From NCBI RefSeq assembly GCF_003402415.2, contig NZ_AP036014.1, forward strand, positions 248,001 through 312,000: a stretch of 64,000 bases of DNA, read 5' to 3'. The first letter of the stretch is position 1; each line of letters begins with the position of its first letter. Of this stretch, positions 22,726 to 31,311 are shown one piece after another. The stretch comes from Cupidesulfovibrio sp000226255. GTDB taxonomy: Bacteria > Desulfobacterota > Desulfovibrionia > Desulfovibrionales > Desulfovibrionaceae. The translations under genes were made by a program, and so were the position numbers. A model generated the notes under the pieces. That model saw only the letters and a program-made list of their open reading frames with translations, was not told the DNA's origin and ran no database searches.

Positions 22726-23946
22726 GTGTTCCGCGTTCTCTTGGCCGCGATGCTTTGCGTCGCGGCATGGTCGTCTATTGCCCAGGCCGCGGGCTTCGCC
22801 ATGTACGAATTCAGCGCGCGGGGCAATGCGCTGGGCGGCGCCATGACCGCCCGCCGCGCCGACCCCTCGTCCATCGCCTTCAACCCCGCCCTGGTCACCC
22901 AGCTGGAAGGCACCCAGACCCTGGCCGGGGTCACGGTGGTGGCCCCGCAGGTGTCCGTGGACGTCAACGGAAGCACCACCGATGCGGAGTCCAACCTGTG
23001 GACCATCCCGCACGCCTACGCCACCACCCAGATCAACGACAACCTGTTCCTGGGCGTGGGCACCTTCTCGCGTTTCGGCCTGGGCACGGAATATCCCAGC
23101 GACTGGGCGGCCCGTAACGACCTGCAGTCGGTGAGCATAAAGTCCATGTCGGTGAACCCGGTGCTGGGCGTGCGCCACGGCAACTTCGCCCTGGGCATGG
23201 GCATCGAGGCCATGTGGTTCGACTACGACCAGCGCCAGGCCACCACGGTGGGGGCCACCGACATCGACGGCCGGGTCCGGGGCGACGCCACCGGCTTCGG
23301 CCTGAACGGCGGCGCGTGGTGGAAGGCCACCGACAGCGTGGCCCTGGGGGCCAGCTTCCGCACGCCCATCAAGCAGGACCTGGAAGGCCGGGCCACCTTC
23401 GACAAGAACGGGGCGGCCGTGCCGTCCACCTGGTTCAACAGCACGGGCGCGGAAGGCTCCGTGACCCTGCCGGGCGAAGTGCGCTTTGGCGTGGCGTGGG
23501 AGCCGGACAACCGCTGGAGCGTGGCCGTGGACGTGACGCGCACCTTCTGGAGCAGTTACGACGAGTTGCGCATCCGCTACAATGAGCCCGTGACCCCCGT
23601 GACCACCGAAAGCCTGAAGACCACCGAATGGCGCGACGTGTGGCGCTTGGGCGCGGGCGTGGAATACCGCCTGACCGACATGGTGGATCTGCGCGCGGGC
23701 TACGTCTACGACTGCGAACCCGTGAACCCCGACCGTCTGGACTTTCTGGTGCCCGCCAACGACCGCCAGTTGTACAGCCTGGGCGTGGGCGTGCACGACG
23801 GCCCGTGGCGGGTGGATGTCTCGTACACCTACCTGTGGATCAAGGGCCGCGACGGCGAGGTGGAAGGCAAGAACACCATCTACGACGTGCGCTTCCACGA
23901 CGGGGATGCGCATCTCGTGGGCCTCTCCGCTGGCTGGGAATTCTAG
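22726..23946 (+). CDS. FadL/TodX/OmpP1-family outer membrane transporter
   Basis: The 406-residue outer-membrane beta-barrel starts at a GTG with CGGAGG about 6 nt upstream. This gives a clean signal peptide (MFRVLLAAMLCVAAWSSIAQA) and then AGFAMYEFSARGNALGGAMTARRADPSS, the N-terminal plug signature of the FadL family. Repeated amphipathic strands follow and the chain ends in GWEF with the terminal aromatic expected for barrel assembly. FadL proteins let hydrophobic molecules, such as long-chain fatty acids or aromatics, across the outer membrane. The gene stands alone; the nearby acyl-CoA synthetase (13.1-14.8 kb) could act on its cargo, but that is speculation. Repeat element copy A begins at the stop codon. 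Confidence 0.88.
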   Translation: MFRVLLAAMLCVAAWSSIAQAAGFAMYEFSARGNALGGAMTARRADPSSIAFNPALVTQLEGTQTLAGVTVVAPQVSVDVNGSTTDAESNLWTIPHAYATTQINDNLFLGVGTFSRFGLGTEYPSDWAARNDLQSVSIKSMSVNPVLGVRHGNFALGMGIEAMWFDYDQRQATTVGATDIDGRVRGDATGFGLNGGAWWKATDSVALGASFRTPIKQDLEGRATFDKNGAAVPSTWFNSTGAEGSVTLPGEVRFGVAWEPDNRWSVAVDVTRTFWSSYDELRIRYNEPVTPVTTESLKTTEWRDVWRLGAGVEYRLTDMVDLRAGYVYDCEPVNPDRLDFLVPANDRQLYSLGVGVHDGPWRVDVSYTYLWIKGRDGEVEGKNTIYDVRFHDGDAHLVGLSAGWEF

Positions 23947-24090
23947 GGGGTGCGTCACGAGCGTCCTTTTGCCCTCTGCCTGTGTCAGAACAGTTTTTTA
24001 TTCCGGTCGAGTACGAGAAGAGTACACTCCCTCCATAAAAAACTGTTCTTCCTTGGCAGAGAACAAAATTCCTGCTTGTGACGCACCCCC
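23946..24090 (+). repeat. Stop-codon-abutting inverted repeat element, copy A
   Basis: A roughly 145-nt imperfect inverted repeat that begins at the last base of the FadL-type stop codon. The outer arm GGGGGTGCGTCACGAGC pairs with GCTTGTGACGCACCCCC (24074-24090). Inner arms are TTTTGCCCTCTGCC with GGCAGAGAACAAAA, and AGAACAGTTTTTTAT with ATAAAAAACTGTTCT. The apex holds GGTCGAGTA (24005-24013), 9 nt, then TACACTCCC (24023-24031). Three further copies are at 50111, 50971 and 63387. Confidence 0.9.
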
Positions 24091-24154
24091 TGCAAACAAC
24101 CAGCACGACGGGGTTTCCGAGTCTGGTGAAAAGTGATGTATCCCTTGGAAATGA

Positions 24155-24186
24155 AAAGGGGAGGAACCTTACGGTTCCTCCCCTTT
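24155..24186 (-). terminator. Bidirectional terminator
   Basis: AAAGGGGAGGAACC (24155-24168), loop TTAC and GGTTCCTCCCCTTT (24173-24186) form a perfect 14-bp stem. On the minus strand it is followed by TTTTCATTTCC, so it suits the unknown helical-protein gene ending at 24227. Confidence 0.85.
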
Positions 24187-24226
24187 GTCGTATCGTGCGG
24201 TGCTAGGGGCTGATTGCAGCCCGAGC

Positions 24227-24721
24227 CTAGATCAATTTGTCGAAGATCAGCTTGTACGTGGCGCGGATGTGCAGGGCCAGGCGCAGGCGCAGGGCCTTGG
24301 CCTCGGCGTCGCCCAGCGAGAGCAGCGACACCAGGTGGTGCGCCGCCTCGGAGAAGTCGGCGTCGCCCTTGTGGTCCAGCATGTCCACGTAGGCGCGCAC
24401 CTTTTCCACCATGGCGGCGGCGTCCTTGCGGGCGGAATCCCGCGAAGGGTTCTGCTGGTAGCGCTCCAGAAACGTTTCGAAGATCACATCGCCGTCGTCC
24501 GGGAATGACTTGCGCAGGGCCAGCCGCCACAGGGCGATGAACAGGGCCCGCAGGTCCTGCAGCGCGCGTTTGCGCCGCAGGAACTGCATGCGTCCGATGC
24601 CCATGGCGTCGATCTCCGGCGTGAAGTCGAAGGAACCGAGCAGGGCGGCGAAGTTGTCCAGCACCTCGTCGATGGTGTAGGCGGGCGATGCGCTGATGCC
24701 CGGCAGTGGACCGGCGCTCAT
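24227..24721 (-). CDS. Unknown helical protein coupled to the DEAD-box helicase
   Basis: I do not recognise this 164-residue protein. It is predicted to be soluble and almost wholly alpha-helical, with charged amphipathic stretches (MQFLRRKRALQDLRALFIALWRLALRKSF; ERYQQNPSRDSARKDAAAMVEKVRAYVDML). There is no signal peptide, cysteine or nucleotide-binding motif. Its ATG overlaps the stop of the helicase gene as ATGA, so the two are translationally coupled and probably work together or share expression. A perfect 14-bp hairpin terminator follows. An RNA-metabolism role is inferred only from context. Confidence 0.8.
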   Translation of the reverse strand: MSAGPLPGISASPAYTIDEVLDNFAALLGSFDFTPEIDAMGIGRMQFLRRKRALQDLRALFIALWRLALRKSFPDDGDVIFETFLERYQQNPSRDSARKDAAAMVEKVRAYVDMLDHKGDADFSEAAHHLVSLLSLGDAEAKALRLRLALHIRATYKLIFDKLI

Positions 24722-27714
24722 TCGGCGTCGGCCTCCGTGTCGCGCGCTCCGGCGGTCTTCTCGCCATCGGTTGCCCCGGCGGGCTTCTTGCGGCGGCGGC
24801 GTCTGCGGCGCTTGGCGGGCGCGGCCTCGTTGCCGGGCATCGCGGTGTCCCCGCCATCGGGACCGTCGAATCCGTCATCAAGGTCGTCGTCCGGGTCGTC
24901 GAAGGCGTTCAGCGCCTCGGTCAGCACGGGCTGCACGGGCTGCACGGTGGTTGCCTTGGGCTTGGCCGCCGCGCGGGACCTGGGCTGGGGCTGCGGCTTG
25001 GCCCCCGTGGGAAGCCGTTGGCCGAACACGCTGCCCACCGCCGTCGAGGACCCGCGAACGTCGTCCAGACGATCGTCGTCGTCTTCGTTCAGGTAGTCCT
25101 CCAGCAGCAGGGGCATGGCGTCGTCATCGTCTTCCACCGGCTTGCGGGCCGGGGACTTGGCCTGCGAGGGCTTGGCGGATGCGGGCCTGGCGTTTTTTCC
25201 GGCCCTGTCGCCCTTGCCGCCCTTGTCCGCCTTGTCTGCCTTTTCAGCCTTTTCAGCCTTGTCGGGGGCATCGGCCTTGCCGCCCCTGCCGCGCCGCCTG
25301 CCGCGCGCGGGCGCGGATTCGGCGTCGTCATCCTGTGCGGCGGCAGCGGGCGTGGCTGCGGGCGCATCGGCATCCGCCGCTTCGTCAGCCGCCACGGAGG
25401 CCTTGGCTGCGCGGCCCGAGGCCTTGCCCCTGGCCGGGCGCTTGCCCTTGCCGGTGGATTCGCTGGCCGGGGCGTCTTCGTCCTTGGGGCCCTTGGGGGC
25501 CTCGGGGGTCTCGGCTGTCTCGGACGCGGCGGCTTTCGGCGCCCTTGGGGCGACCGGAGCCGTGTCCATGTCCGTGTCCATGTCCGGGATCATGTCGGGG
25601 ACGTCGAACTGGTCGTCGTCCGCGGCTTCGGCCGCTTCGCCGTCATGCAGGGCCAGTCCGGCATCCTGCCCGGCGCGGGCTTCCGCCTCGCGGCGGCGCT
25701 TGCGCCCCCGGCCTCGCCGCGAACGGCGGCGGCCTTCGCGCGGGGCCTGCCCGTCTTCGCGCGGTTCCGCATGGTGTTCCGGGCTTTCAGCGCTGGCGGG
25801 GGCATCCGGTGCGGCCACGGCGGGCGCGCGTTCGTCACGCCGTCCGTCCGGGCGTTCGTCACGACGCTCGTCCCGGCGGTCGCGGCCGCGGCGGTGCCCG
25901 TCACGCCCATCGCGCTCATCGCGTCGGGCATCACGCCTGTCATCGCGCCGTTCGTCCCGTCTCCCGTCGCGTTCGTCCCGTCGGCCTTCCTCCCGGCGTT
26001 CGTCGCGGCGGCGGTCCGTGCGCGGGGCCGGGGCCGTTGCGGGCATGGGCGGGGCCGCGTGCAGGCTTTCCTGGTAGTACTGGTCCAGCAACATGGCCAG
26101 CAGCGCAAGCTGCTCTTCGTCACCGGCCAGGGCGCGGGCCAGCGGCGCGAAGCGCTGCTGCCGTTCGCGTTCCAACCCGGTGCGCGCGCGCAGGCGCGCT
26201 TCCAGCAGGGCGGTCAGCCGGTCACCGGCGATGCGCGCCACGGATTCGTCGTCGGGCGTGGGCCGGTGCTGGATGTCGATCTTGTAGTGCTTGGCGATGC
26301 GCTGCAATTCCAGCTTCTGGATGATGTCCACCAGCGAGATGACCGTGCCCGCCGAACCGGCGCGCCCGGTGCGGCCCGCGCGGTGGATGTACGATTCGCG
26401 GTCTTCCGGCGGCTCGTACAGGATGACGTGCGAAAGGTCGGGAATGTCGATGCCGCGCGCGGCCACGTCGGTGGCCACCAGAAAGCGCACCGCCCCCTGG
26501 CGCAGCTTGCCCAGCACCTGTTCGCGCTTGACCTGGGTAAGGTCGGCCGAAAGTTCGTCGGCGTTGTAGCCGAAGCCCTGCAGCACCGCCGTCACGTAGT
26601 GCACGTTGGCCTTGGTGTTGCAAAACACGATGGCCGCCGTGGGGTTCTCGGACTCGATGATGCGCACCAGGGCCCGATCCTTGTCCATGGGCTTGGTTTC
26701 GCAATACAGGTGCTGCGTCTGGGCCACGTGCACCTGCTGGTGGCTCAGGCTGAGCATGCGCGGGTCGCTCAGGAACTCGCCCGCCAGGTTCAGCACGTGC
26801 GGCGGGTAGGTGGCCGAGAACAGGTACGCGGAAATGCGGCGCTTGGGCATGTAGCGCTGGATTTCCTTCATGTCCGGGTAGAAGCCGATGGACAGCATGC
26901 GGTCGGCTTCGTCGAACACCAGTACCCGGATGCGGTCCAGATTCATGGTGCGGCGCAGCAGGTGGTCCAGCACGCGGCCGGGGGTGCCCACCACAAGGTG
27001 CGCGCCCTCGCGCAGGGCGTCCATCTGCTTGCCGTAGCCCACGCCGCCGTACACGGCGGCCACGTTCAGGCCCGTGCCCTCGAACAGCATGCGGGCCTCG
27101 TATTCCACCTGCAGGGCCAGTTCGCGCGTGGGCACCAGGATCAGGGCCTGCACGGCGGGCTCGTCGGGGGACAGGCGTTCGAGCAGCGGCAGCAGGAAGG
27201 CCCCGGTCTTGCCGCTGCCCGTGCGCGACTGCACCATCAGGTCGCGCTTGGCGAAGATGTACGGCAGGGCACGGGTCTGCACCGGCATCAGGTTGGTCCA
27301 CCCGGCGCGGGCGGCGGCCTCCTGCATCATGGGCGGCAGGTCGGTCAGCGCCACCGGGGGCAGCGCGTCCTCGGGCTCGTCGATGCGGGTGACCTCTGCG
27401 GCAAGGCGCAGGGCGGGGTCCTCGTCATACGCGAGGTCGGCGGCGAGGTCGGCGGCTGGCTCGTCGGCAGACGTGTCACCGGGCATGGCTTGGGGCGCGG
27501 AGGCGGAAATTTCGGCGGGGGCGACGGTTGGGTCGGGGGTGCCGGGGGTAGCGGACGTTTCTGGGGCGTCGGGCGCTTCGGGCGCGGCTGCGACGGCGGA
27601 TGCGTCAGTGACGGCAGGGGCGGGCACGTCGGTGGCGGAGGGAGCGGCCTTGGGCGTTTCGCCCGTGTCCGCAGCCGAGTGCGCGTCGCCCTCAAGGCGT
27701 GGGTCGTGGGTCAT
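24718..27714 (-). CDS. DEAD-box RNA helicase with very long low-complexity tails
   Basis: The 998-residue protein has a canonical DEAD-box core. Motif I is SRTGSGKTG (near residue 165), followed by PTRELALQ, TPGRVLDHL, VFDEADRML (motif II), SATYP, IVFCNTKANV, VATDVAARGIDIP and HRAGRTGRAG. It resembles RhlE/CshA-type helicases, which unwind structured RNA in ribosome assembly or decay. Unusual parts are about 110 acidic Ala/Pro-rich N-terminal residues and roughly 450 C-terminal residues. The C-terminal tail contains an Arg/Asp repeat tract (units such as RRDERRDDRRDARRDER, DNA 25.8-26.0 kb) followed by Lys/Ala/Asp/Glu-rich sequence ending KRRRRRRRKKPAG. Such tails bind RNA and can drive condensate formation. 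The ATG at 27714 has AAGGA upstream. It is the first gene of a coupled pair. Confidence 0.93.
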   Translation of the reverse strand: MTHDPRLEGDAHSAADTGETPKAAPSATDVPAPAVTDASAVAAAPEAPDAPETSATPGTPDPTVAPAEISASAPQAMPGDTSADEPAADLAADLAYDEDPALRLAAEVTRIDEPEDALPPVALTDLPPMMQEAAARAGWTNLMPVQTRALPYIFAKRDLMVQSRTGSGKTGAFLLPLLERLSPDEPAVQALILVPTRELALQVEYEARMLFEGTGLNVAAVYGGVGYGKQMDALREGAHLVVGTPGRVLDHLLRRTMNLDRIRVLVFDEADRMLSIGFYPDMKEIQRYMPKRRISAYLFSATYPPHVLNLAGEFLSDPRMLSLSHQQVHVAQTQHLYCETKPMDKDRALVRIIESENPTAAIVFCNTKANVHYVTAVLQGFGYNADELSADLTQVKREQVLGKLRQGAVRFLVATDVAARGIDIPDLSHVILYEPPEDRESYIHRAGRTGRAGSAGTVISLVDIIQKLELQRIAKHYKIDIQHRPTPDDESVARIAGDRLTALLEARLRARTGLERERQQRFAPLARALAGDEEQLALLAMLLDQYYQESLHAAPPMPATAPAPRTDRRRDERREEGRRDERDGRRDERRDDRRDARRDERDGRDGHRRGRDRRDERRDERPDGRRDERAPAVAAPDAPASAESPEHHAEPREDGQAPREGRRRSRRGRGRKRRREAEARAGQDAGLALHDGEAAEAADDDQFDVPDMIPDMDTDMDTAPVAPRAPKAAASETAETPEAPKGPKDEDAPASESTGKGKRPARGKASGRAAKASVAADEAADADAPAATPAAAAQDDDAESAPARGRRRGRGGKADAPDKAEKAEKADKADKGGKGDRAGKNARPASAKPSQAKSPARKPVEDDDDAMPLLLEDYLNEDDDDRLDDVRGSSTAVGSVFGQRLPTGAKPQPQPRSRAAAKPKATTVQPVQPVLTEALNAFDDPDDDLDDGFDGPDGGDTAMPGNEAAPAKRRRRRRRKKPAGATDGEKTAGARDTEADAE

Positions 27715-27791
27715 GCAGATTCCTTGTTGGACCGGCTGTGCCGGCGCGGTGTGGCCTTCGTTCCGGCGAGGGAACGGAATGCCTGTCCGCC

Positions 27792-27821
27792 AGAATAGCA
27801 AATGGTGCACCGGTTGTGCAA
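27792..27821 (-). promoter_or_regulatory. Candidate promoter of the DEAD-box helicase
   Basis: On the minus strand TTGCAC (27821-27816) is followed by 18 bp and TATTCT (27797-27792), about 75 bp before the ATG. A TGCAC-N5-GTGCA inverted repeat (27806-27820) overlaps the -35 region and could be an operator. This is a weak match by eye. Confidence 0.4.
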
Positions 27822-27831
27822 GAACGTGCGG

Positions 27832-27855
27832 CGGGGAACCTCGGGCCGTTCCCCG
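27832..27855 (-). terminator. Putative terminator of the cobalamin cluster
   Basis: CGGGGAAC and GTTCCCCG make an 8-bp stem with an 8-nt loop, 18 bp after the cbiC stop on the minus strand. No long T-run follows, so the assignment is weak. Confidence 0.4.
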
Positions 27856-27873
27856 GCGGTGCGGCGCGGCCCG

Positions 27874-28602
27874 TTATCCCCGCCCGCGCAAGGCGATTTC
27901 GGCCAGCGCGTTCACCGTGGCCGCCGCCAGGGGCGATCCACCCTTGCGGCCGCGCAGGGCGAGGCAGGGCAGCCCGTGCGGGCCAAGGTGCGTCAGCAGG
28001 GCGGCCCGTTCCAGGAACAGCGCCTTGGATTCCTCCGCGTTGACGAAACCCACGGGCATGGCCACCACCAGCGCCGGGGGCGGGCCGCCCGCCGCCAGGT
28101 GGTCCAGCAGGGCCAGCAGCGCGGTGGGCGCGTTGCCTACGGCCACGATGGCCCCGCCCAGCCGGTCCCCGGCCAGTTCCATGGCCGCGCGGGCGCGGGT
28201 GGTGGCGCGTTCCTGCGCGCGTTCCGCCGTGCCGGGCAGGGCGTGCAGGCAGGCCACGGTGCAGCCCAGCGGGCTGAGGCGGCGCAGGGGCATGCCCGCG
28301 CGGGCCATTTCCGTGTCGGTGTAGATGGCGCAGCCGCGCGCAAGGGCGGTCACCCCGGCGGCGATGGCCGCGTCCGGCAGGTGCAGGTGGGGCAGGATGT
28401 CGAAGTCGGCGCAGGTGTGCACCAGCCGCCGCGCGATTTCCCACGCATGGCCGGGGAAGGGCTTGGGTTCGCCCGCTTCCGCGTCGATGATGGCGAAGGA
28501 GCGGGCCTCTATCTCGCCGGGGGTGAAGGCGGGTTGCAGGCGCGGGTCGGCGTCTATGGATGGCGGGGCATTCCCGCGGGCAGGGTCGGGGGTCAGGGGC
28601 AT
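27874..28602 (-). CDS. cbiC: Precorrin-8X / cobalt-precorrin-8 methylmutase
   Basis: The 242-residue CbiC/CobH enzyme moves a methyl group from C-11 to C-12, giving (hydrogeno)cobyrinate in B12 synthesis. The signature RRLVHTCADFD carries the catalytic His (H62). GCAIYTDTEMARAGM, AIVAVGNAPTALLALLDHL, VVAMPVGFVNAEESKALF and LRGRKGGSPLAAATVNAL are all typical. The gene overlaps the end of the cobyrinate diamide synthase gene by 10 bp, so they form one operon. The start at 28602 has CGGAGA upstream. The anaerobic (Cbi) naming is inferred from the organism type. Confidence 0.95.
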   Translation of the reverse strand: MPLTPDPARGNAPPSIDADPRLQPAFTPGEIEARSFAIIDAEAGEPKPFPGHAWEIARRLVHTCADFDILPHLHLPDAAIAAGVTALARGCAIYTDTEMARAGMPLRRLSPLGCTVACLHALPGTAERAQERATTRARAAMELAGDRLGGAIVAVGNAPTALLALLDHLAAGGPPPALVVAMPVGFVNAEESKALFLERAALLTHLGPHGLPCLALRGRKGGSPLAAATVNALAEIALRGRG

Positions 28603-30203
28603 GCGCTGTCTCCGTATGCGGCATCGAAAATGGGGTCCGGCGCGGCGCAGGCGGCCACGAAGGCGCGCGCCACGGCGGGGTTGGAGCCGAAATGCAGGTG
28701 CACGTAGCTGCCGGACACCGACCCCGCGCACACCCCTTCCCGCCCCAGTGGCGCGCCGTTGCGGTCGCGCAGGGTCCAGACGGAAAGGGCGGAAGGGGCG
28801 GGGCGGGCGGCCTCTGCCGCTTTTGCCGTTTCAGCCGCTCCGGCCAGTCCGGCGGTTACGGCGGGGTCCAGGTGCGAGTAGTGGAATTCGTGGCCGCGCA
28901 GCACCGTGCCCGCCGGGCCGAAGGGCGACGGGCGCAGGGTTTCCGCCTCTCGGTAGCCCAGGGCGCGCAGCCGGGCATCCATGCGGCAGGCGGCGGGCAG
29001 GCAGCCGGTCATGGCATGGGGCGTGCCCTCGGCATCGGTGATGGACCGCATCAGGTACATGAACCCGCCGCATTCGCCATGCACCGGGCGGCCCAGCGCG
29101 GCGAAGGCGCGCACGGCGGCCAGCATGGGGGCGTTGGCGGCCAGGCGCGCGGCGTGCAGTTCCGGGTAGCCGCCGGGCAGCAGCAGGCCGCCGATGTCCG
29201 GGGGCAGGGCCGCGTCGGACAGGGGCGAGAAGAATGCCGGTTCGGCCCCGGCCGCCTCCAGCAGGAACAGGTTTTCCGGGTACAGGAACGAGAACGCCGC
29301 GTCGCGTGCGATGCCGATGCGGATGCGGCGCGGCGCGCCCTCGGAAAGTTGCTTCGCGGCACGGGGAACGGCGGCGGTGCCGACCGTGGCGGCGTGGTTG
29401 CCGGACGCGGGGGTGGCCAGGTCTTCCGGCGTCGCAACCATGTCGTCCGCCGGGGCCATGGCCGCGCAGCGGGCCAGCAGGCCGTCCAGGCTCTGCCCCG
29501 CCGCGTCCAGCCCGGCCTCGAACCAGTCGGCCAGCCGGGCGGACAGTTCCGGCCAGGCGGCATGCTCGTGCGCCTGGGCCAGGCCCAGGTGGCGCGAGGG
29601 CAGGCCAAGCGTTGCGTCGCGCGGCAGAAGACCCAGCAGGGGAATGTCCGGGCAATGGGCGGCCAGCGCCCCGCGCAGCAGGTCGCGGTGGCCGGGGCCG
29701 CCCACCCGGTTGCAGACCACCCCGGCAAAGCGCAGGGCCGGGTCGAACCGGGCGTACCCCCCCACCAGCGCCGCCGCAGAACGCGACATGCCGCGCACGT
29801 CGGCCACCAGCAGCACCGGGGCGTGCAGCAGCGCGGCCACTTCCGCCGTGGAGCCTGACGGCCCGTCGCCCGACGCGCCGTCATGCAGGCCCATGACGCC
29901 CTCGATGATGGCGATGTCCGGCGTTCCGTGCGGTTCGCCTGCCCGCACGGCGCGGGCGAACGAGCGGCGCACCCCTTCCGGGCCGCACATCCAGCCGTCC
30001 AGGTTCCAGCCGGGGCGGCCGGTGACGGCGGCATGCAGGCCGGGGTCGATGTAGTCCGGCCCGGCCTTCATGGGTTGCACGCGCAGGCCGCGCCGGGTCA
30101 GCGCGGCCATCAGGGCCAGCGCGGCCGTGGTCTTGCCGCAGCCGCTGTGGGTGCCCGCAACCACCAGCACGGGCAGGGGCGCGGACCGCGCCGGGCGCGT
30201 CAT
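28593..30203 (-). CDS. cbiA: Cobyrinate a,c-diamide synthase
   Basis: The 536-residue CbiA/CobB enzyme amidates the a and c carboxylates of cobyrinate using ATP and glutamine. The N-terminal dethiobiotin-synthetase-like domain has the P-loop VVAGTHSGCGKTT, KAGPDYIDPGLH and EGVMGLHDG. The C-terminal class I glutamine amidotransferase domain has LLLPGGYPELHA and the nucleophile Cys in VHGECGGFMYLM. A linker of about 40 residues between them is Ala/Thr-rich, and the product is longer than the usual roughly 460 residues. Its ATG overlaps the preceding small gene as ATGA and its end overlaps cbiC, so the three genes are translationally coupled. Confidence 0.95.
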   Translation of the reverse strand: MTRPARSAPLPVLVVAGTHSGCGKTTAALALMAALTRRGLRVQPMKAGPDYIDPGLHAAVTGRPGWNLDGWMCGPEGVRRSFARAVRAGEPHGTPDIAIIEGVMGLHDGASGDGPSGSTAEVAALLHAPVLLVADVRGMSRSAAALVGGYARFDPALRFAGVVCNRVGGPGHRDLLRGALAAHCPDIPLLGLLPRDATLGLPSRHLGLAQAHEHAAWPELSARLADWFEAGLDAAGQSLDGLLARCAAMAPADDMVATPEDLATPASGNHAATVGTAAVPRAAKQLSEGAPRRIRIGIARDAAFSFLYPENLFLLEAAGAEPAFFSPLSDAALPPDIGGLLLPGGYPELHAARLAANAPMLAAVRAFAALGRPVHGECGGFMYLMRSITDAEGTPHAMTGCLPAACRMDARLRALGYREAETLRPSPFGPAGTVLRGHEFHYSHLDPAVTAGLAGAAETAKAAEAARPAPSALSVWTLRDRNGAPLGREGVCAGSVSGSYVHLHFGSNPAVARAFVAACAAPDPIFDAAYGDSACP

Positions 30204-30457
30204 GCGATGTCGGCCTCGCCGGGCAGGCGGGGGGCGAACTTGGCGGCGATGACGGCCGCGTCCTCCGGACGGGCCGAAACCTGCAATTCCGGCGCGCCGC
30301 CGTGGCAGCGGAACGCGCCGTCCACCATGTCCACGTAGCCCGCGGAAAGCACGCGCGTGTAGGGCAGTTGTTCGCGCATGTCCGCGTGGTCCACCCGGTG
30401 CGGAAAGATGAACGGCACGGGGTGGCCGGAAAAGTCTTCGAAGATGATGTATTTCAT
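30200..30457 (-). CDS. Small conserved-looking protein at the head of the cobalamin operon
   Basis: An 85-residue soluble protein (MKYIIFEDFSGHPVPFIFPHRVDHADMREQLPYTRVLSAGYVDM...) with no recognised domain. It contains a single Cys and several His (VDHADM, CHGGAPELQVS), and its pattern of short beta strands suggests a compact fold. GGGAG lies just upstream of the ATG. Its stop codon overlaps the start of the cobyrinate diamide synthase gene (ATGA), so it is cotranslated with a B12 enzyme. A role in cobalamin or metal handling is guilt by association only. Confidence 0.75.
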   Translation of the reverse strand: MKYIIFEDFSGHPVPFIFPHRVDHADMREQLPYTRVLSAGYVDMVDGAFRCHGGAPELQVSARPEDAAVIAAKFAPRLPGEADIA

Positions 30458-30854
30458 GCGGGACTCCCGTCGGGTTTGCCGCATGGTACGGGCTTTGGCG
30501 GCGAAGGTCCACCGGGCACGGCCTCGGGCGCGGGCGGCGCGCGGCATGCGGAACCATGCGCATGCCCGGTGACGGGCGGCCGGGGGCGCAGTGCGAGTGC
30601 GGCGTCGTCCGGCGGGACCGTGGCAGCGGTCCGTGCAGATACCTGCACATGCCGCAAGCCTGCATGCGTCACTGCGTCAGTGATTGCTCTGCATCATCCA
30701 GGCGACGCGGTGGGCGATCCTCCATTCCGATGTGCGTCTTGCTGCACCGCATGCAAGCGCATCCGATTGTAGTTGACCCTGAATGACGTGTTGACGTAGG
30801 TTTGGAACGAGTTTCGTGCACGCCTCATGTTCATCATTCATCAAAGGAGCGGCA
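30458..30854. other. Divergent intergenic region
   Basis: A 397-bp gap between the cobalamin operon and the MucR-like gene. TTGACG occurs at 30791-30796 but has no convincing -10 partner. No cobalamin riboswitch was recognised: the conserved GCCACTG and B12-box pattern is not seen upstream of 30457. Confidence 0.45.
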
Positions 30855-31247
30855 ATGACGGATAATTATCTGAAGGAAGCGCTTGACATCGTGAAGGCCC
30901 AGGCCAGTGTCCGGACCATGACCGAAGACGAGATAACCACCATGGTTCGGCGCCTTGCGGAAGGCATCCGGACCTTGAGCGAAGGTGGTGCGCTGCCTGA
31001 AAGCGCCGATGGCGCGGGCATGGACCCCAAGAAGGCCATCAAGGAAAAGTCCATTACCTGTTGCGAGTGCGGCAAGTCCTTCAAGATCCTGACCAAGAAG
31101 CATCTGGGCACGCACGGGCTGACCCCCGAAACCTACCGTGAAAAATGCGGTTACAAGAAGGGCACGCCCCTGGTCTGCAAGTCGCTGCAGCGCGAACGGC
31201 GCAAGAAGATGCGCGACATGAAGCTGTGGGAGCGGCGCGGGGCCTAG
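30855..31247 (+). CDS. MucR/Ros-family zinc-finger transcriptional regulator
   Basis: A 130-residue DNA-binding protein. The N-terminal helical part (YLKEALDIVKAQASVRTMTEDEITTMVRRLAEGI) fits the MucR oligomerisation region. The C-terminal half holds a zinc-finger pattern CCECGKSFKILTKKHLGTHG with a Cys-x2-Cys and a closing His pair. It is followed by LTPETYREKCGYKKGTPLVCKSL, the hallmark of the Ros/MucR family. AAAGGAGC lies 5 nt before the ATG. MucR proteins act as AT-preferring, nucleoid-like repressors of surface and secretion genes in proteobacteria; targets here are unknown. A strong intrinsic terminator follows. Confidence 0.9.
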   Translation: MTDNYLKEALDIVKAQASVRTMTEDEITTMVRRLAEGIRTLSEGGALPESADGAGMDPKKAIKEKSITCCECGKSFKILTKKHLGTHGLTPETYREKCGYKKGTPLVCKSLQRERRKKMRDMKLWERRGA

Positions 31248-31278
31248 CCCTGACCAACCCCTCGGGCTGGCAAGGACA

Positions 31279-31311
31279 ACGCGGGCGATTTGCGGCGCCC
31301 GCGTTTTTTTT
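31279..31311 (+). terminator. Rho-independent terminator of the MucR-like gene
   Basis: ACGCGGGCG (31279-31287) and CGCCCGCGT (31296-31304) form a 9-bp stem followed by a run of eight T (31304-31311). Confidence 0.92.

Noticed and set aside
24706..27798. A 1030-residue open frame on the plus strand opposite the DEAD-box helicase
   Set aside because: It mirrors the helicase in an antisense frame, as expected at high GC, and its protein is a His/Gly/Arg/Ala mixture with no domain. The minus-strand frame has every DEAD-box motif.
30458..30854. A cobalamin riboswitch upstream of the B12 operon
   Set aside because: The conserved B12-box and GCCACTG elements were not seen in the gap upstream of the operon.
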